64,000 nt of DNA from Paralichthys olivaceus (Eukaryota > Chordata > Actinopteri > Pleuronectiformes > Paralichthyidae): NCBI RefSeq assembly GCF_024713975.1, contig NC_091114.1:2514001-2578000 (forward strand), given 5' to 3'. Made by a program: the position numbers and the translations under genes. The notes below the pieces were generated by a model, which was given only the letters and a program-made list of their open reading frames with translations, did not search any database and was not told where the DNA came from. Each line of letters begins with the position of its first letter. The first letter of the stretch is position 1. This document shows, piece after piece, positions 50,501-62,640 of the stretch.

Positions 50501-53500
50501 TGGTAGTACGTCAATAGATGTTAATGATTTAATTACCATGATTACTGTGGTCCTGTAGTCAACACACAGGCACGCAGGTGCGGCAAGTACCATGGATTGG
50601 TTATGTGTAGTAAAGACACTGAACAACTGATGAGCTGCTAGTGCTTTGGCAATGATCAGCAATAGCTTGGATCCACTGTCACCAATTTGCCGGTGTTAAA
50701 CAGATGCTTACATTATGTCCTGACTTTCATAAGTTTGGTGTTGATATCTGCACTTAACATTATAAGTTGTCAACAAGTCTCTCTCACCATAAATGATGCA
50801 CAATGCAGTAGACTCACACAGTGAGCTGAAATGAAACAAGTGCACAAAAACGTTAATAAAATTTTTTTCCGCTTTGGTTTGTCTCTGGAAAAAGGAGGGG
50901 GAAATGCTGCTGTTTAAAACCACTTTGTTTTCTTCTTTATCAATTTCCCAACATAACTATGCAACATTGTTAATTATATTTGTATGAAGTTCAATAATAG
51001 CAAGTAGCCTACCTTTTTCTGAAACGGGGAACTGAACATTGGCAAATACTGCAATTAAATTGACTCTTATCAATATTCCATGATATTCTGAATAAACTAA
51101 CAAATTGGCCAATATTATACAAAAACTTTTGAAAAAAAATATGAACACTTTTGTATATTTGATTTACTTGGGTTAAGTTTATGTTGACTCCTGCATCAAG
51201 GGAACATTTTGTTGCAATAAAGCCTCATCTTTGAAATGTAATTTCATATGGTGTTAGTAATATTATTGTATATATTATTGTATTTGTTATCATCATCATT
51301 TAAGTCTGCTGTGTGGGAACACATTAGTTTCACAGTCACTATTATGACGACAGGCAAAGATAAGTGGATCGTACAAAAGCAGACATTGCACAACTGCAAT
51401 CGTATACGTAGCTGGTAGCACATCGAACATGCCGACTCATTTGAAATTGCATCACCAGAGTGATGTCCCAATAACACTAACATTAGAAATGAGTTCAGTG
51501 AAAACCCAGCTCCTCGCAGCATTAAAACTGCCGCTTGCAAATAATTCAGACCGTGTCAAAGCAGTAACATGCAACATAGGTGTTTTTATAGTAGCTGATG
51601 TGCGAAGTTTCCTCTTTTCTGCATTTCAGCCAGCAGGTCATACCAGCCCTTTATAAAAAAGCTGTCCCTAGCATGAGAGTGTTCTCCAGGGCAAAGACAT
51701 TGTTAGTACCAGCAGGGCCATCCTCTACACCCTGCACATGGACAAGTTAAAAAATATATATATTTAATAATGATAATGAATAATGATCATAATTATACAT
51801 TACAATATCTGTGCATTTTAAGCAGTTAATTTTCTACATGCTGCACATCAATGGATATATATTTTATGATTTTTATTTATTCAGTTATTTGAGAGACTTT
51901 TTTATATTTTTATTTTACTTTTGTAAAATTTACTTAGGTAAGAGAGTAGTCTGCTCAGTTAACCAGGGTTGAAGAAAAAAAAGAAAGAAAATGTTTTGTG
52001 TTGCTTGTTTCTACTGTACCGAAAAAGTACCAAACATTGACCTCAAAACCGAGGTACATACCGAACCGTGATTTTTTTGTACCGTTACACCCCTAATAAT
52101 TATTAATAGTAATTACTTGTGATTTGAAATGTTCACACTGTTATAGCTCCAATAGCAGTATATCAATGGACTTATATGTCAGATTCACACTATATCCACA
52201 TCATCTGCATTATCTACTCTTTATTTGGACGTGGGTTTTTTTTTTGTGATGCTGCCATGTAACTACATCTCAGCTATTAACTTGTAACAAACAGGAATTG
52301 TAAAAAAATAAAAATACAAAAAGATCTATGTAAAACATTATACTTTAAACGTGAAAATAGAACCTTTAAACCAATTATCAGCAAACTTCAGCCTACTGCT
52401 GGGCTGTTTATGCTCCCCTGCTTCTGCACTGAGATTCTCCTCACTCAGGACTGTGTAATCAGTATTGTGGGTAGATGACTATGTATGTGGCCTTTGTTGT
52501 GTGATGCCACCCCGTGCTCTTTTTATCTAAAGGTTAATGTTATCAAACTTCTTCCACAGCACTGAAGATGTCACTTTTCCTGGATCCAATTCCTCCTGTT
52601 TATATGGTAAATAGTCTGTATTTATACAGAGCTTTTCAAGTATTGATGACCACTCAAAGCACTTTACAGTACAGTATACTGCCATTCACCCGTTCACACA
52701 CACATTCACACAATGAATCTATCGGCATGCAGATGGGGAAGACTGCATCAACATCAATATTAGTCATTCTCAGACAAGGACACCACATGATCAGTTGACA
52801 AGTTAAAACTATGCTAACAACACCTGGAATAAAGAAAACATTTGTGAAGTTGTTTCTTAAATGTCTATTTTTCACACAGGCCACGGTTCACACTGATGTC
52901 AATGTAACCTGCATGCTAACAAAGTTTAACGGGAGTGCGGCTGTGGCTGAGGGGGTGGAGCCGTCGTCCTCTAACCAGAAGGTCTGCGGCTTGATCCTAG
53001 TCTTCCTCATCTGCATGCCAAAGTGTCCCTGGGCAAGATACTGCACCCTGAATTGCCCCTCGTAAAAAAATAAGTGTATTTGAATTGGTGAATGGCAATA
53101 AACTGTTAAGCGCTTTGAGTGGTCATCAGGACTAAAAAGCGCAGTATAAATACAAACCGTTGCAATCAGATTTTCATCTCCCTCACTCCCACCCGCACTG
53201 GAGTGTTGAATATTTGCAGGACATTTTCACTGCAGCTTTGGAGCCCCAGAAATGTTATTCAGCCCTAGAAAGTAGCAACAGGACATATGCAGTGACTCCA
53301 TCTTCGTTCCACACAGGGCCTAGAGAGCAGGCCACTGTCTCCATTACTTTTCATTCATTGGGCTGAACAGCCATTAACACTCTAGATGATGCAGTCCTCC
53401 TGGTGCTAAGCACAAGCTCTTCAATGTAAGAGTATTACATAAATGAGCTTAATCCTTTGACTGGGAAACAAGCCTGTGTCATATGCTACTGCGGTTACAT

Positions 53501-56500
53501 AAGTGGTTGTCGTTACTCGAGCTATGGTTTGCAAACGTGTGTTGAGGACTGAGGGAAATGGTGTTTGTGTATAGTGTGTTAAGTGGAATTATATCTGACG
53601 TGTCCTAACATACATTTTTACTGATGATATTTGGCTGTGGTAGGAGCCACATCTGGTTGGAGAGTACAGCTGAGCAATAAAACATTATGAGATCATTTAA
53701 AACAATGTTGAAACATGTGATGAGACTGTTGAAAGATGAGGAGAAGACAACCAACCTTGTTGAGCTCTTCAATTCTGCGGATCAGGTAAGGGTTGCTGGA
53801 TGAGTTCTCAAAGTACACATAATCTGGAAGAAACAATAGAAAATAAAGATGTGACAAGGGAAATTAACACATCCAATACATGACCAGCCCTCATAAAATT
53901 ACTACTAGCTGTATTGAATATTCTGCTAATAATATACTTTACTAGAACAGCCATAAATACATGTCTGCTTGACACTATGATAGATACCTCCACATCTTAG
54001 CTGTTGAATCACATCAATTCTGTGAATAATTTGTGGGTGTAATGTCAGAACTGAAAAGATTTTGGCAAACTGGATGGACAGGAATCTATTTAACCTGACA
54101 CACAGCTCTTACTGGAAGCTGGCCCATACAACTCTGAGAAGCTGTTAGGATAGCCACACACTGAAACTTGAACTCCATGATAGCTGTTGATCCAAAGACA
54201 AGGAATTAATATATTATCCATTGGTGTAATGTGTAAGGTATTGTCAGGGGTTAGAATCATATACAAGTTCTAACTACAGGTCACATGCCACATCACATGT
54301 ACCTGCTAACAATCTACAGTATGTAATCAAATGCTAAATCCACACCAACACGTTTTTATTTTAAACAATCTCTGTCCGGACAAGCCTTTAATCTCCATAT
54401 TGTAAACCCATTCTAACGCACTTGAAAACGCCTATGACTTGACCACTCATGTAGAAATCTCATGTATATAATCAGAAGTTATTAGGACCCGTCCTTTACT
54501 TAAAGGGATTATTATCCATTTTGTTTGGTACACTCTCAAATTTATGAGGCATACACCTCCCATTGACACATACTAAAAATTTGCAACATTTTGTGCACAC
54601 ACTTTACCTGCCTCACACAACACAAGACCCATACAGCTAGGACATTTGACTTAGAGTGGACCAGAATGATCCTGATAAATAACTAAATAAATATCATTGC
54701 CAATTTGTGTCTGAAGAGCAACAGCGAAGAGCAGACACACAGACTGCAGACAGGAGAGAATTTCTTCCCGCAGATTATCACACGTTGTTCCTTTTAACGT
54801 CATTGCTGCAGAATAAGCAACACTCCACTGATACAGCAAAGGCTTTAATCGGTTTTTTCTACCATTTTAAATTACTTTTGACAAGGAGGGTTATGCAGAT
54901 GGGCCTACTCACACTGCTAAAAAATACTAGAGGTAAAGAAAGTTAAGAGCAGACACGACAGTATTAGCAACATTCTGAGCAGGTTGTAAGGGTCAAAGTC
55001 TGACTGCTAAAACCGAATTAGAAAGTGAATGTGGGTGTCTGACGTTTGTGGCAACTGTGCCATTGTTTGACAAGATAAATTATCCAGGCCAAGATATTGG
55101 CCAATGTTGTCAAAAATTCCAAAGTCCAGTCAGTCATAGGCCGTGTGTGACACCGTCACACTGTACCAGCAGGCCTTGGGTTCCTCCATCAAATCCACAA
55201 CTCATAACAGGCCATTCTGCTAACCACAAGCAATCATCCCCTCACACAGATCTTTTTCATTTGCAGCAGAATTAATGTGGCAGAGGGGAACAGATCAATT
55301 GCAGCATGTTTGGAAGGTAATGTAAAGATAATTCACAGAGAAAGCTTTATCCTCATAATGCAGCATCAAATATCCAACAACCTAGTCGGAGGAAATCCAG
55401 GAGCTAAAATTATTCCCCTCTATTAGAGGGTATAAATAAGGTACAGAAGGTCATGTAGAGAAGCTCATGTAAACCACATGTTCCCACACTGCTGACTCGA
55501 ATGTGCCCAAGGGGTCTGCAGTCTCAGGGTTACTATTCATCTTAAGCTAACTGAATAACTGCAGTCGACAAACACAGTTGAAAGAAAATAGAATTGGTGT
55601 TGATTGTAATATTTGATAAAAATACAGCTTGACCTTGAATAGTATTATCAAGTGTGAATTGTGAAATGTTACATCAGTGAAGTCATGAGAGCTCAACAGG
55701 CTGCTCCTGTAGTGATGGCATCAGGGTCAGAGTAGGAGATTGAGGATGTTTGCATCATGGTCTTGGTTTCAGAATTATTACACCCTAACTTTGGATATGT
55801 GGGCAGATGATCACCACAAAATTCCAACACTTTGTGTCACTTTGCTTTACACCTTGAATCTAATATCTGAATGGGACCATACATCATGCTAAATGACTTA
55901 TGACCTCAGATGAGCCCTCATGGTTCTACCGTATGTGCTGAGCACAACTTGTCTTTCAGGGGGAGGTGTAAAGAAACAGCTGTTTATTGCTCTTTCTCCC
56001 TCCCATTGGCTTGAAATTAGGACTGAAAGGTTTGTTTACAGTCAGAAAAACCAAGCAGACTAAGACAGTGACATGTCCTGTCTCTGATCTCCTCTGTGCT
56101 AGTATCAGTGAAGCACCTGAGCGAGAAAGAGAGATATTTACATCTGCCCTGAGAGATCCAATCACAAGCGGCCAGCAGTCAGTCAGTGTGTTCACATCTG
56201 GCATTAAAATGCGTCCTAAATGTGTCTTCTCTGACCACTTGTGATCGGATCTCACTTCCCTACTCTACATGCAAATTACCACGTATATATTTGCGTTAGT
56301 TAAGACGAAACAGAGTTGTTTTGAGCGAGTTTGGAGAGGTACAGAGACGAGTTTGGAGAGTCTGAATGAATCTCGTGCAGCTGTGAAGAAAGATTTTACC
56401 AAAAAGATGAAAGTATTGATAATTGTGTGGTGATCACTGCTGATATTGTGACAGTGGTTACAAACAAATCAACAAGAAGAGGAAAAAATACTTTAATTGG

Positions 56501-59500
56501 TAATGAAACCGCAGCGGCTCAGAAGACACCAGCTGAGTAGGACGTCCTTCATTGGTGGCCCAGGACGGATTTGCGTTCACACTGCTAAAAGAATGTGGAC
56601 AAATGCGGCCAAGACCACCTCTGAATGTCGTCTGGCATGATTGGATCCCTATCTGATCTATTCACACCTGTATTTAGAGCTTTCCACTTGTGATCAGATC
56701 ACAAAAACCACATGTTAATACCAGGTGTGTACAGTGCCAGAGACAAGAGAGAGAGTTCACGTGTCTGTGTTGTAGGGGTTTGTTACCTGTGGGAGACACT
56801 GGTGAATTAAACCCACTATGCTGGACAGAGAGTCTAGTGTGTGACACTATGGGGCAGCCTAGTGTGTGGCGCACTGACAACAACTGAAGTGGACTACAAA
56901 ATGAAACAACCACATCTCCACCCTAGGACCTGTATCCCATCTGCATTTGAATTTTATGTGGGGAAAGAATGTTATTATAATGCAGGTGGAATGAGACTGC
57001 AACCAGAATGCAGTTCCACCAGCCAAACTACTTCAGGACATGTACAGGTAGGTAGGGCTGTCCAATTGGTCAATATTCCTCATAGGGATTTTGGCCTACA
57101 ATGATTATGACAAGAAAATAATCAAGACAACAATAACTGTGCCACACTGTTTTGGTATGACGCCTTGCGTTATCAAATCCAACTTAGCTGTTTACCCTAC
57201 AGCAGTGCACTTTCACCCTCCCTAAAAGCTTACACTCACGCTCAACCAGGCTGAGGGCAAGGTTAGATCAACTCAGGGAGAGATGATGTAAAGAGAGCAT
57301 TTGGTCAACTAGTAAAAAACGAATTCAGTTGTTTGGGAAAATGTTTGGGTTTTCAGGTAGTCCCAGTAGTTTGTTACATAGAGATGTCTGTAATACAAAG
57401 CAATTTGACCAATTTGCCTAATGAGCTGAAATTCAATCAAAGTGGTCTATGGCCAAACAATAAAAGGAAAAAAATAACAACAGTAAAGCCCTTTCAACTT
57501 GTTTCACTGCAACATTAATTATGGACACTCCTTTTTGCAATGGTGGAAATACACAACAACCTAGTTATCCAGTTTATCAATTAGTTTTTTTATTTGCTTC
57601 CTGGTTGATTTACATTTAAACTTCAAGGAAATCCCCAAGTTCAAAAGGCGCATGTTTCCAATGTCAGTAAGTAATTATGTTAAATAATACGTGATCTCCC
57701 CATTAAACAAAATAACAGTGATTAAGAGTTTTGCCATATTCAAGCTACGTAATGCTGCCTCTTCCTGTTATTTCTATAACCCTGATGTGGAAGTCCACTG
57801 GCTCCACCCTTAACATTTGCACTTTGAGATACCAACAAGAGTCTACATAACAAGATCACTAGTAAATGCCAGGTGTAAATGCAAAGTCCTGTGACCTGAT
57901 GTCACATGATAGACATATACGACGGAATAAAACCAAACCAAATCAAGATGAATATATGACACATGCAAGTGTGCTAAATAGTTGAGCAAGAATAACCAAT
58001 TAGTGATACCAGGGAATAACATCTGTTAACATAATGTAGACATAACATGTATGTTAATAACAGGTGGAATTGGTGGAAAAGCCAAATAAGCTAAAGCTAT
58101 CAATGACACCAGATGTTATGTGACAATCTAAAAAAATGTGTTTTATATATTTGTCGTTTATCACTCTTTATAGCATTCTATTTGCATTTTTCCACACAGC
58201 ATAGGCAGGAGACTTGCATATAGGCAATACAAACAAACATGTTGAAGACTGAGCATGACACAGAACAGAAGAAAAACACCAACTGACCAAGACAAAACCA
58301 GGAGCTTGTCTCTTAAAGAGGAGCTACCTCACATAGACATTGTTTGAGTTTGACTGACCACTGACCACTTTGCAAGCTAAGGTCCTTAAAAAACTTAAAA
58401 CTCAACTAAACTCTTACCACCTATGCAGGAATCAGCTGAAGCCTACAAACCAACCACAGACTTGAACAACTTAGGCCCGAGTTACAAATTATCATAGGTA
58501 TTGTTATGTGGCTATGAAAGATCAGATATAATCTCATTTCATAAAGCCCAACACTTAGAAAACCCCACTGTATCCATAACTCTCTTGGTGATTTGCTTTT
58601 AACTAAGTTATTTAGATTTAGCTCAACAAATTTAATGATAGCGACCATGACTTAAAATATCAGCTGTTGACAGCTTGAACTTATGAGTTCAGCCTTTAAA
58701 CCTTGTACCGCTCAAACCCCCAGGCATTTATCACTCATCGCACCACTAGTTCACATGGAGTGCTTCCTTGTAGCTTTTGATGCAGTGTGGATTCCGCGTC
58801 AAGCTCCATCTGGTCCTCCCACAGGCAGGGACGGAGAGGCTCAGGAGGATATCAGTGGCTTTCTGATGAATCACCACGAGCAGAGATGGAGAAGGAAGGA
58901 TTCAGACAGAGAGAGGATTTCTTGCTCTACTTAACACAGCGATGGGGACCGAGACCAGAGGAGCTCTGCTTTCTCGTTCCCAGTGAAGGAACACAACCTC
59001 ACCACATTACATAATACTGGCTGAAGCACCAAGAGTGGGTTTACACTATGATGTGCTTGACATGACAGACAGGGAGGGAATTATTCTTTTATATTCAGGC
59101 AGCCCATCTCTTTTTCTTTCCCAATGGGATGAGGCAACGAAAGATCATGTTCCACCAGCACTGACATCAGAGTGTATCAATGAGAGGGATGGGTTCAATG
59201 GATCGATCAAAAAGAAAATATATAAATAAATAATGCGCTTGAGAGAAATCACACAATCTCCCCTTGAAAAAGACATCTCATCAATGTTAATGTATGAATA
59301 TAAGTATTAGTGGGTATAGAAAAAAAAAAAAAGATCATAAGGGAGAAAGCATCTGCTGAGGCAGCTGTGTTTGTTGTGGACGTATGCGGCTGGAGTGGTG
59401 CAGTATGCAGGGTGCTAGAGGGTGAATGAAGAGGAGGAAGGCCTTTGACTAATCTCTGGGGAAGATAATGATCTTACATGCAGGCTCAACACTGTGCTTC

Positions 59501-62500
59501 TGAAGGACTGGTAATATAGGCGCTCACTCATACAGAACTGCCTGTACCAGGCAGCTACAACAAAGAAATCCTCATTGAGTGCAAAATCCATGGACACTTG
59601 CTTAAGGAATATTAACTCATTCTGACAGATTAATGTCTAACACCATTACTGGTGGGGTCCCTATCACCAAATACATCAGTTTTATCAGTTCTGCATTATA
59701 AAACCAAATAACGTAACCTTGTTACTGTGGGCTTCTTAAATGTCAATTTGGAAGCCATTAAATAATCATATGCTTGTTTCTAGCTGTAATATTATACGGG
59801 CTAGACTTAAAATTACACTGGGGATGGAGTGATGGAAGATGCTATCATCCATCGCTGATGACTGACAGTCTCACTCACACAAACACAGACACACAATTAT
59901 GCTTCTTGTTCCAAATACTAAAGGTTGTGGTTCAAAAGTCTGTAAGCTCAGTTTATTGAAATGAATGAAATTGAGTGCAGATTTACAGTCCCCATCCCCA
60001 ACATGAAATGCTACGATGTCGCACTCTGTTGGAGCTACAGGAACATTCGAGGTTGTGCAGTGGTGTTACACAGTGGTGACACGGACAGAAGTGTTTGGAC
60101 ACAGACTAACTGCAAAATATTTGATTTACGTCTGTCATGAAGTTAAATACTTTATGCTGATACATTTAGCCAGCAAAGCTCAGCACCAGCTAAAAATTTG
60201 AAGTGATAGCTGGATGTCAAAATTCAGTCATAATTCCCCAGAGGCCAGGATGAGGCAACAAAATGGGCATGAACTAGTGCTACAAGATGAATATGCTGAA
60301 GTTCGGTATAGTGACATTCACCAGGTATTCTCTTGCAGTTTCTGTACCAAAACATAGACGTTTAGCAATGAAGAAACAAGTGTCCAGGAGTAGTTATTTA
60401 CTACTTATTACTTTTAACTCTGCAATTGTATGCACACAGGTGTTAAGATAACATTACTCAAAATCCCTCCTCTGCATTACAAACAAACATTTTATGCATA
60501 TCCACATGACTAACAGTGTGGAAGTCGAAAGGCCACTGAGCCAAACGGCCATACAGAAGGACACTTGCTGTGGCAGCAACACACACAAAGGTACACAGAG
60601 AGAAAGAGACAAGTGAATGCACGTGCTGATGAGAGGTCTCTTTAACACAAAAGAAACATGCAATTGATGGGATACAATTTCTAGAATATGGAAAACCCCA
60701 TCAGTGAGGTTAATTTAACACCAATACAGTAAAACTTTATAAAAGGTGACTAAAGGCTACTGAATACATAAGCTGTAATAGCCAGGTAGGAATCTTGAAA
60801 TTGTGTTTTTTACCATCTCAGGACATTGAAATACCAGTTTAATAACTTTAAAGTGTCAGTTGTCTCTTGCAAAAAAGACCAATGAATGATATAATAGTAC
60901 ACCATGAATGAAACTGAAAAACTCTGAGCCACTGTTTGAATAATCAACACTTGATATTTCCTTAAAGCCCAATATCATCCCAATCTGCAAGTTTACCACT
61001 AACACCACCAATGAGCAAGCATTGTGCCACAAAAATATGAGTTTCAGGCACATAATACCAGCGTAATAACCTGTGAACAAACTGACACATGATGCAGAAC
61101 AGAAACAGGTCAGAATACAACCCTTTACATTGTGAAAAGCTATTCTGAAATTGGACAAACTCAAACTATTAAGAAGAATTACGCAGCACGTTTAGCAGTG
61201 TAGTGTTTAATCGGGATGACCTATATAGACTACAGACTCCTATGTGACCTTATACAGCCTGTCACAGTCTGACTGCCAATTCAGCCATTTCTGCCGCCAC
61301 AATACCAGACTCAGAGAAGGTACACAAAGTCCTAAAGACGAGATGACAGGCGTACATCCACAACGACAGACTGCACTGGTTCTCATCGCAAGATCAATCA
61401 AAGTGGGGGAAAATAGGGTGAAGGCAATCGAGCGGGTAGCTAGCAGTCCCTACCGGCGTTTCGTTTCTCTCCACGATGAGGGGGGGGCATTTAGAAACCC
61501 GGTGTTAGCAATGATGTAGCGTGCATCGCTTTAACTGTATCATGCAAGCAATTTACATTACCAGGTGATAGGGGAACTATTATCAATTATTTCATTTGAT
61601 TTGCCCGAGGTAGCACAGCTTCCATCCAGCAGCTGGACATTAAAAAAGGGAAGTCTCACTGATACTGCAGTTGCTATCCTGGTAGCAAGTTGGCGTTAGC
61701 TAGCTAACTTAGTTCATCTCATTCCGGGATTAAAGCTTAATTATGTGTTTCACTTATATTTCCCCATATAAGATAGTGTGGTTATTCTCGGCAAACCCGT
61801 AACTGTTTGTATGAAAGGGGCGATCACGCTGACTGGCAACATATGGTGCGTAATTTTGAAACTTAGCAATCAAAGTTAGCTAGCGCGGCTAACGCTATCC
61901 GTTGCATATGAAGTGATATGGCGGAGGCGATAATGAAATTAACCCACCCCAGCGACAAAGCCAGCCGACCAGCTTTAGCTAGCTCCAGCAGACGTCGCTA
62001 GTTCGATACTGACCTCTCGGCAGCTAGCAGCTAATGCTAACTAGCATTGTGTTCACTTCCAGGACGTAACCATATGTACAAGTCTCCACGTCAGAAAATG
62101 TGACAATTTACGTTTGCTTCGCTTACTTGCAACTACAAATACGACTCGGCGAACTCTCCCGGTCGACTAGGCTGCGTTTATTATGAATTAACTGCCAACT
62201 TTCGGAAACAAGTTCGCACTGCTCGGCAGGCAGTCGTCGTGGGGGGATTACTCGAGATTTCACACCAATCGTTTTTAAAAGTTCATGTTTCCTGAATATA
62301 AACTCTACTTAGTTTAAACTACCCAGACCGAATACAGGAGCAGTTTTGGCAAGTCACAACTGAGTACAAACCCAGAAATAATGTTGGAATCCTTTACATT
62401 TCCCCATTGACTGAAGTCACATTACATTTTCGGATGTTTTAATACATTTGACGTTCTTCCATGCAAGAGTGGACGCACGTACAGACGCTAGTAAAGAGTT

Positions 62501-62640
62501 AGCATTAGTTAGCGGCTAACGGGACAGACAGCTAGCGGCTAGCTAGCCACCTTGTGTCGAAACGAACAATCACGTTGAGGGGGGTGTCTTAAAAATGTAA
62601 AACATTCCTTACCTCCCACTCGGTACATGTTAGCCGCCAT
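36717..62640 (-). CDS. mta2: Metastasis-associated protein 2, NuRD subunit
   Basis: Eighteen exons join in frame to 663 aa (human 668): 62613-62640, 53756-53823, 48097-48190, 43096-43213, 42742-42805, 42488-42605, 42244-42346, 41470-41569, 40421-40609, 40195-40269, 40029-40087, 39837-39937, 39237-39376, 38893-39121, 38695-38784, 38464-38582, 38040-38182 and 36717-36870. Start [20 protein letters not shown]; end [11 protein letters not shown]. Domains in order: BAH (about 1-140), ELM2 (about 145-255, which recruits HDAC1/2), SANT (about 260-315, [20 protein letters not shown]), and a GATA-type zinc finger with C368, C371, C389 and C392. The tail is basic with [13 protein letters not shown]2 is the scaffold that joins HDAC1/2 and RBBP4/7 to the NuRD remodeller in the nucleus. 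The C-terminus and SANT sequence favour MTA2 over MTA1/MTA3. The first three introns make up about 19 kb of the gene. All splice sites are GT-AG; exon 16 uses a weaker GTCAGT donor. Confidence 0.97.
37560..37860. repeat. MITE-like DNA repeat in mta2 intron 17
   Basis: Contains CTACGCTTAGGCTACGGCGT with a hairpin GCTACG-G-CGTAGC (37821-37833) and words such as GGGTACACGTCTACGC. These are reminiscent of non-autonomous fish elements rich in TACG words. Boundaries and class are uncertain. Confidence 0.35.
41838..41990 (-). repeat. tRNA-derived SINE-like copy C (fragment)
   Basis: Shares the 'CACATTCATAATCAGCATCTATG', split here as CACATTCATA + ATCTATG, block and the GGACACTTCGGCATGCAGAA block with the other copies. 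It is truncated before the A-box side. It lies in mta2 intron 7. Confidence 0.55.
44546..44579. repeat. (GT)n microsatellite
   Basis: Pure GT run of about 17 units in mta2 intron 3. Confidence 0.95.
44719..44751. repeat. Purine repeat (GCGAGAGATA units)
   Basis: Three near-perfect 10-base AGCGAGAGAT units grading into GA, part of a purine-rich tract. Confidence 0.85.
44931..44994. repeat. (CA)n microsatellite with CG and TG interruptions
   Basis: A compound CA run of about 64 bases in mta2 intron 3. Confidence 0.93.
46135..46625 (+). mobile_element. LINE 3'-end relic
   Basis: The plus strand shows a broken copy of the end of a LINE polymerase: sequence reading like HWLPxSLRID, then [20 protein letters not shown] across frameshifts, then a charged stretch. 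An AT-rich 3' UTR follows, ending in AAGTGCTAACTAAATAAAGT, a typical LINE tail. The fragment is compatible with the same L2-like family as the relic at 11700. Confidence 0.6.
47485..47650. repeat. MITE-like fragment sharing words with 54325-54430
   Basis: Both stretches carry CGTTTTTATTTT followed by ATCTCTGTC and TATTGTAA at comparable spacing. This resembles an old non-autonomous DNA transposon with 'maximal exon'-like Alu-free fish context; class not established. Confidence 0.3.
48725..49440. repeat. Decayed dispersed teleost repeat
   Basis: Begins with AATAATCTTTATTCAAATAG and AAAGTGCTTCATGC. It then carries TTGGAAGCCAGTGTGAAGAG, GCTAGATTCTGTAC and GATGCAGTGGTCAATCGTAT words in an order I recognise from abundant non-coding repeats in fish genomes. 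The family name is not known to me. Confidence 0.5.
51297..52096 (+). mobile_element. hAT-type transposon relic with BED-finger remnant
   Basis: The plus strand holds KSAVWEH (51303-51325) and, after a frameshift, [11 protein letters not shown]; together these are the two halves of a BED zinc finger. Then comes [20 protein letters not shown], matching the linker that follows BED fingers in ZBED-like hAT transposases (AIxxxIGVFIAxDxRP). The 3' flank ends with GTACCGTTACACCCCTA, the reverse complement of the TAGGGGTGTAACGGTAC terminus of fish hAT elements. The catalytic core is deleted and the left end was not found. A dead internal-deletion copy. Confidence 0.75.
52606..52760 (-). repeat. tRNA-derived SINE-like copy D
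   Basis: The 3' side of the SINE family: plus-strand CTGTATTTATACAGAGCTTT, then GACCACTCAAAGCACTTTAC, then CATTCACCCGTTCACACACA, with the A-box side lost. It is inverted relative to copy E. Confidence 0.6.
52931..53160 (+). repeat. tRNA-derived SINE-like copy E (best preserved)
   Basis: Reads forward on the plus strand: A-box-like GCGGCTGTGGCTGAGGGGGT, B-box-like GCGGCTTGATCCTAG, then GCATGCCAAAGTGTCCCTGG, the GAATTGCCCC body, and a tail GCGCTTTGAGTGGTCATCAG followed by AGCGCAGTATAAATAC. The tRNA-type head with internal RNA polymerase III boxes is the basis for calling the family a SINE. Confidence 0.7.
54325..54430. repeat. MITE-like fragment related to 47485-47650
   Basis: Includes TAAATCCACACCAACACGTT, TTTATTTTAAACAATCTCTG and TCCGGACAAGCCTTTAATCT, words common to a fish non-autonomous DNA element. 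A partial copy. Confidence 0.35.
56191..56731. repeat. MITE-like element with short inverted ends
   Basis: The left end CACATCTGGCATTAAAATG and the reverse complement of the right end CACACCTGGTATTAACATG match at most positions. TGTGATCGGATC near the left and its counterpart GTGATCTGATCAC near the right are also shared. No coding capacity inside. It fits a non-autonomous DNA transposon of about 540 bp. Confidence 0.55.

Larger units (their letters stand above)
48191..53755 (-). other. mta2 intron 2
   Basis: 5.6 kb with a decayed dispersed repeat (48725-49440), a hAT/BED relic (51297-52096) and an inverted SINE pair (52606-53160). The remainder is AT-rich with no frame I recognise. Confidence 0.65.
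53824..62612 (-). other. mta2 intron 1
   Basis: 8.8 kb, the largest intron. The right-hand 1.2 kb (about 61400-62612) is richer in CpG and in GCTAGC words and borders the promoter. A MITE-like element lies at 56191-56731 and a weak repeat fragment at 54325-54430. I see nothing else with coding or RNA-gene character. Confidence 0.6.
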
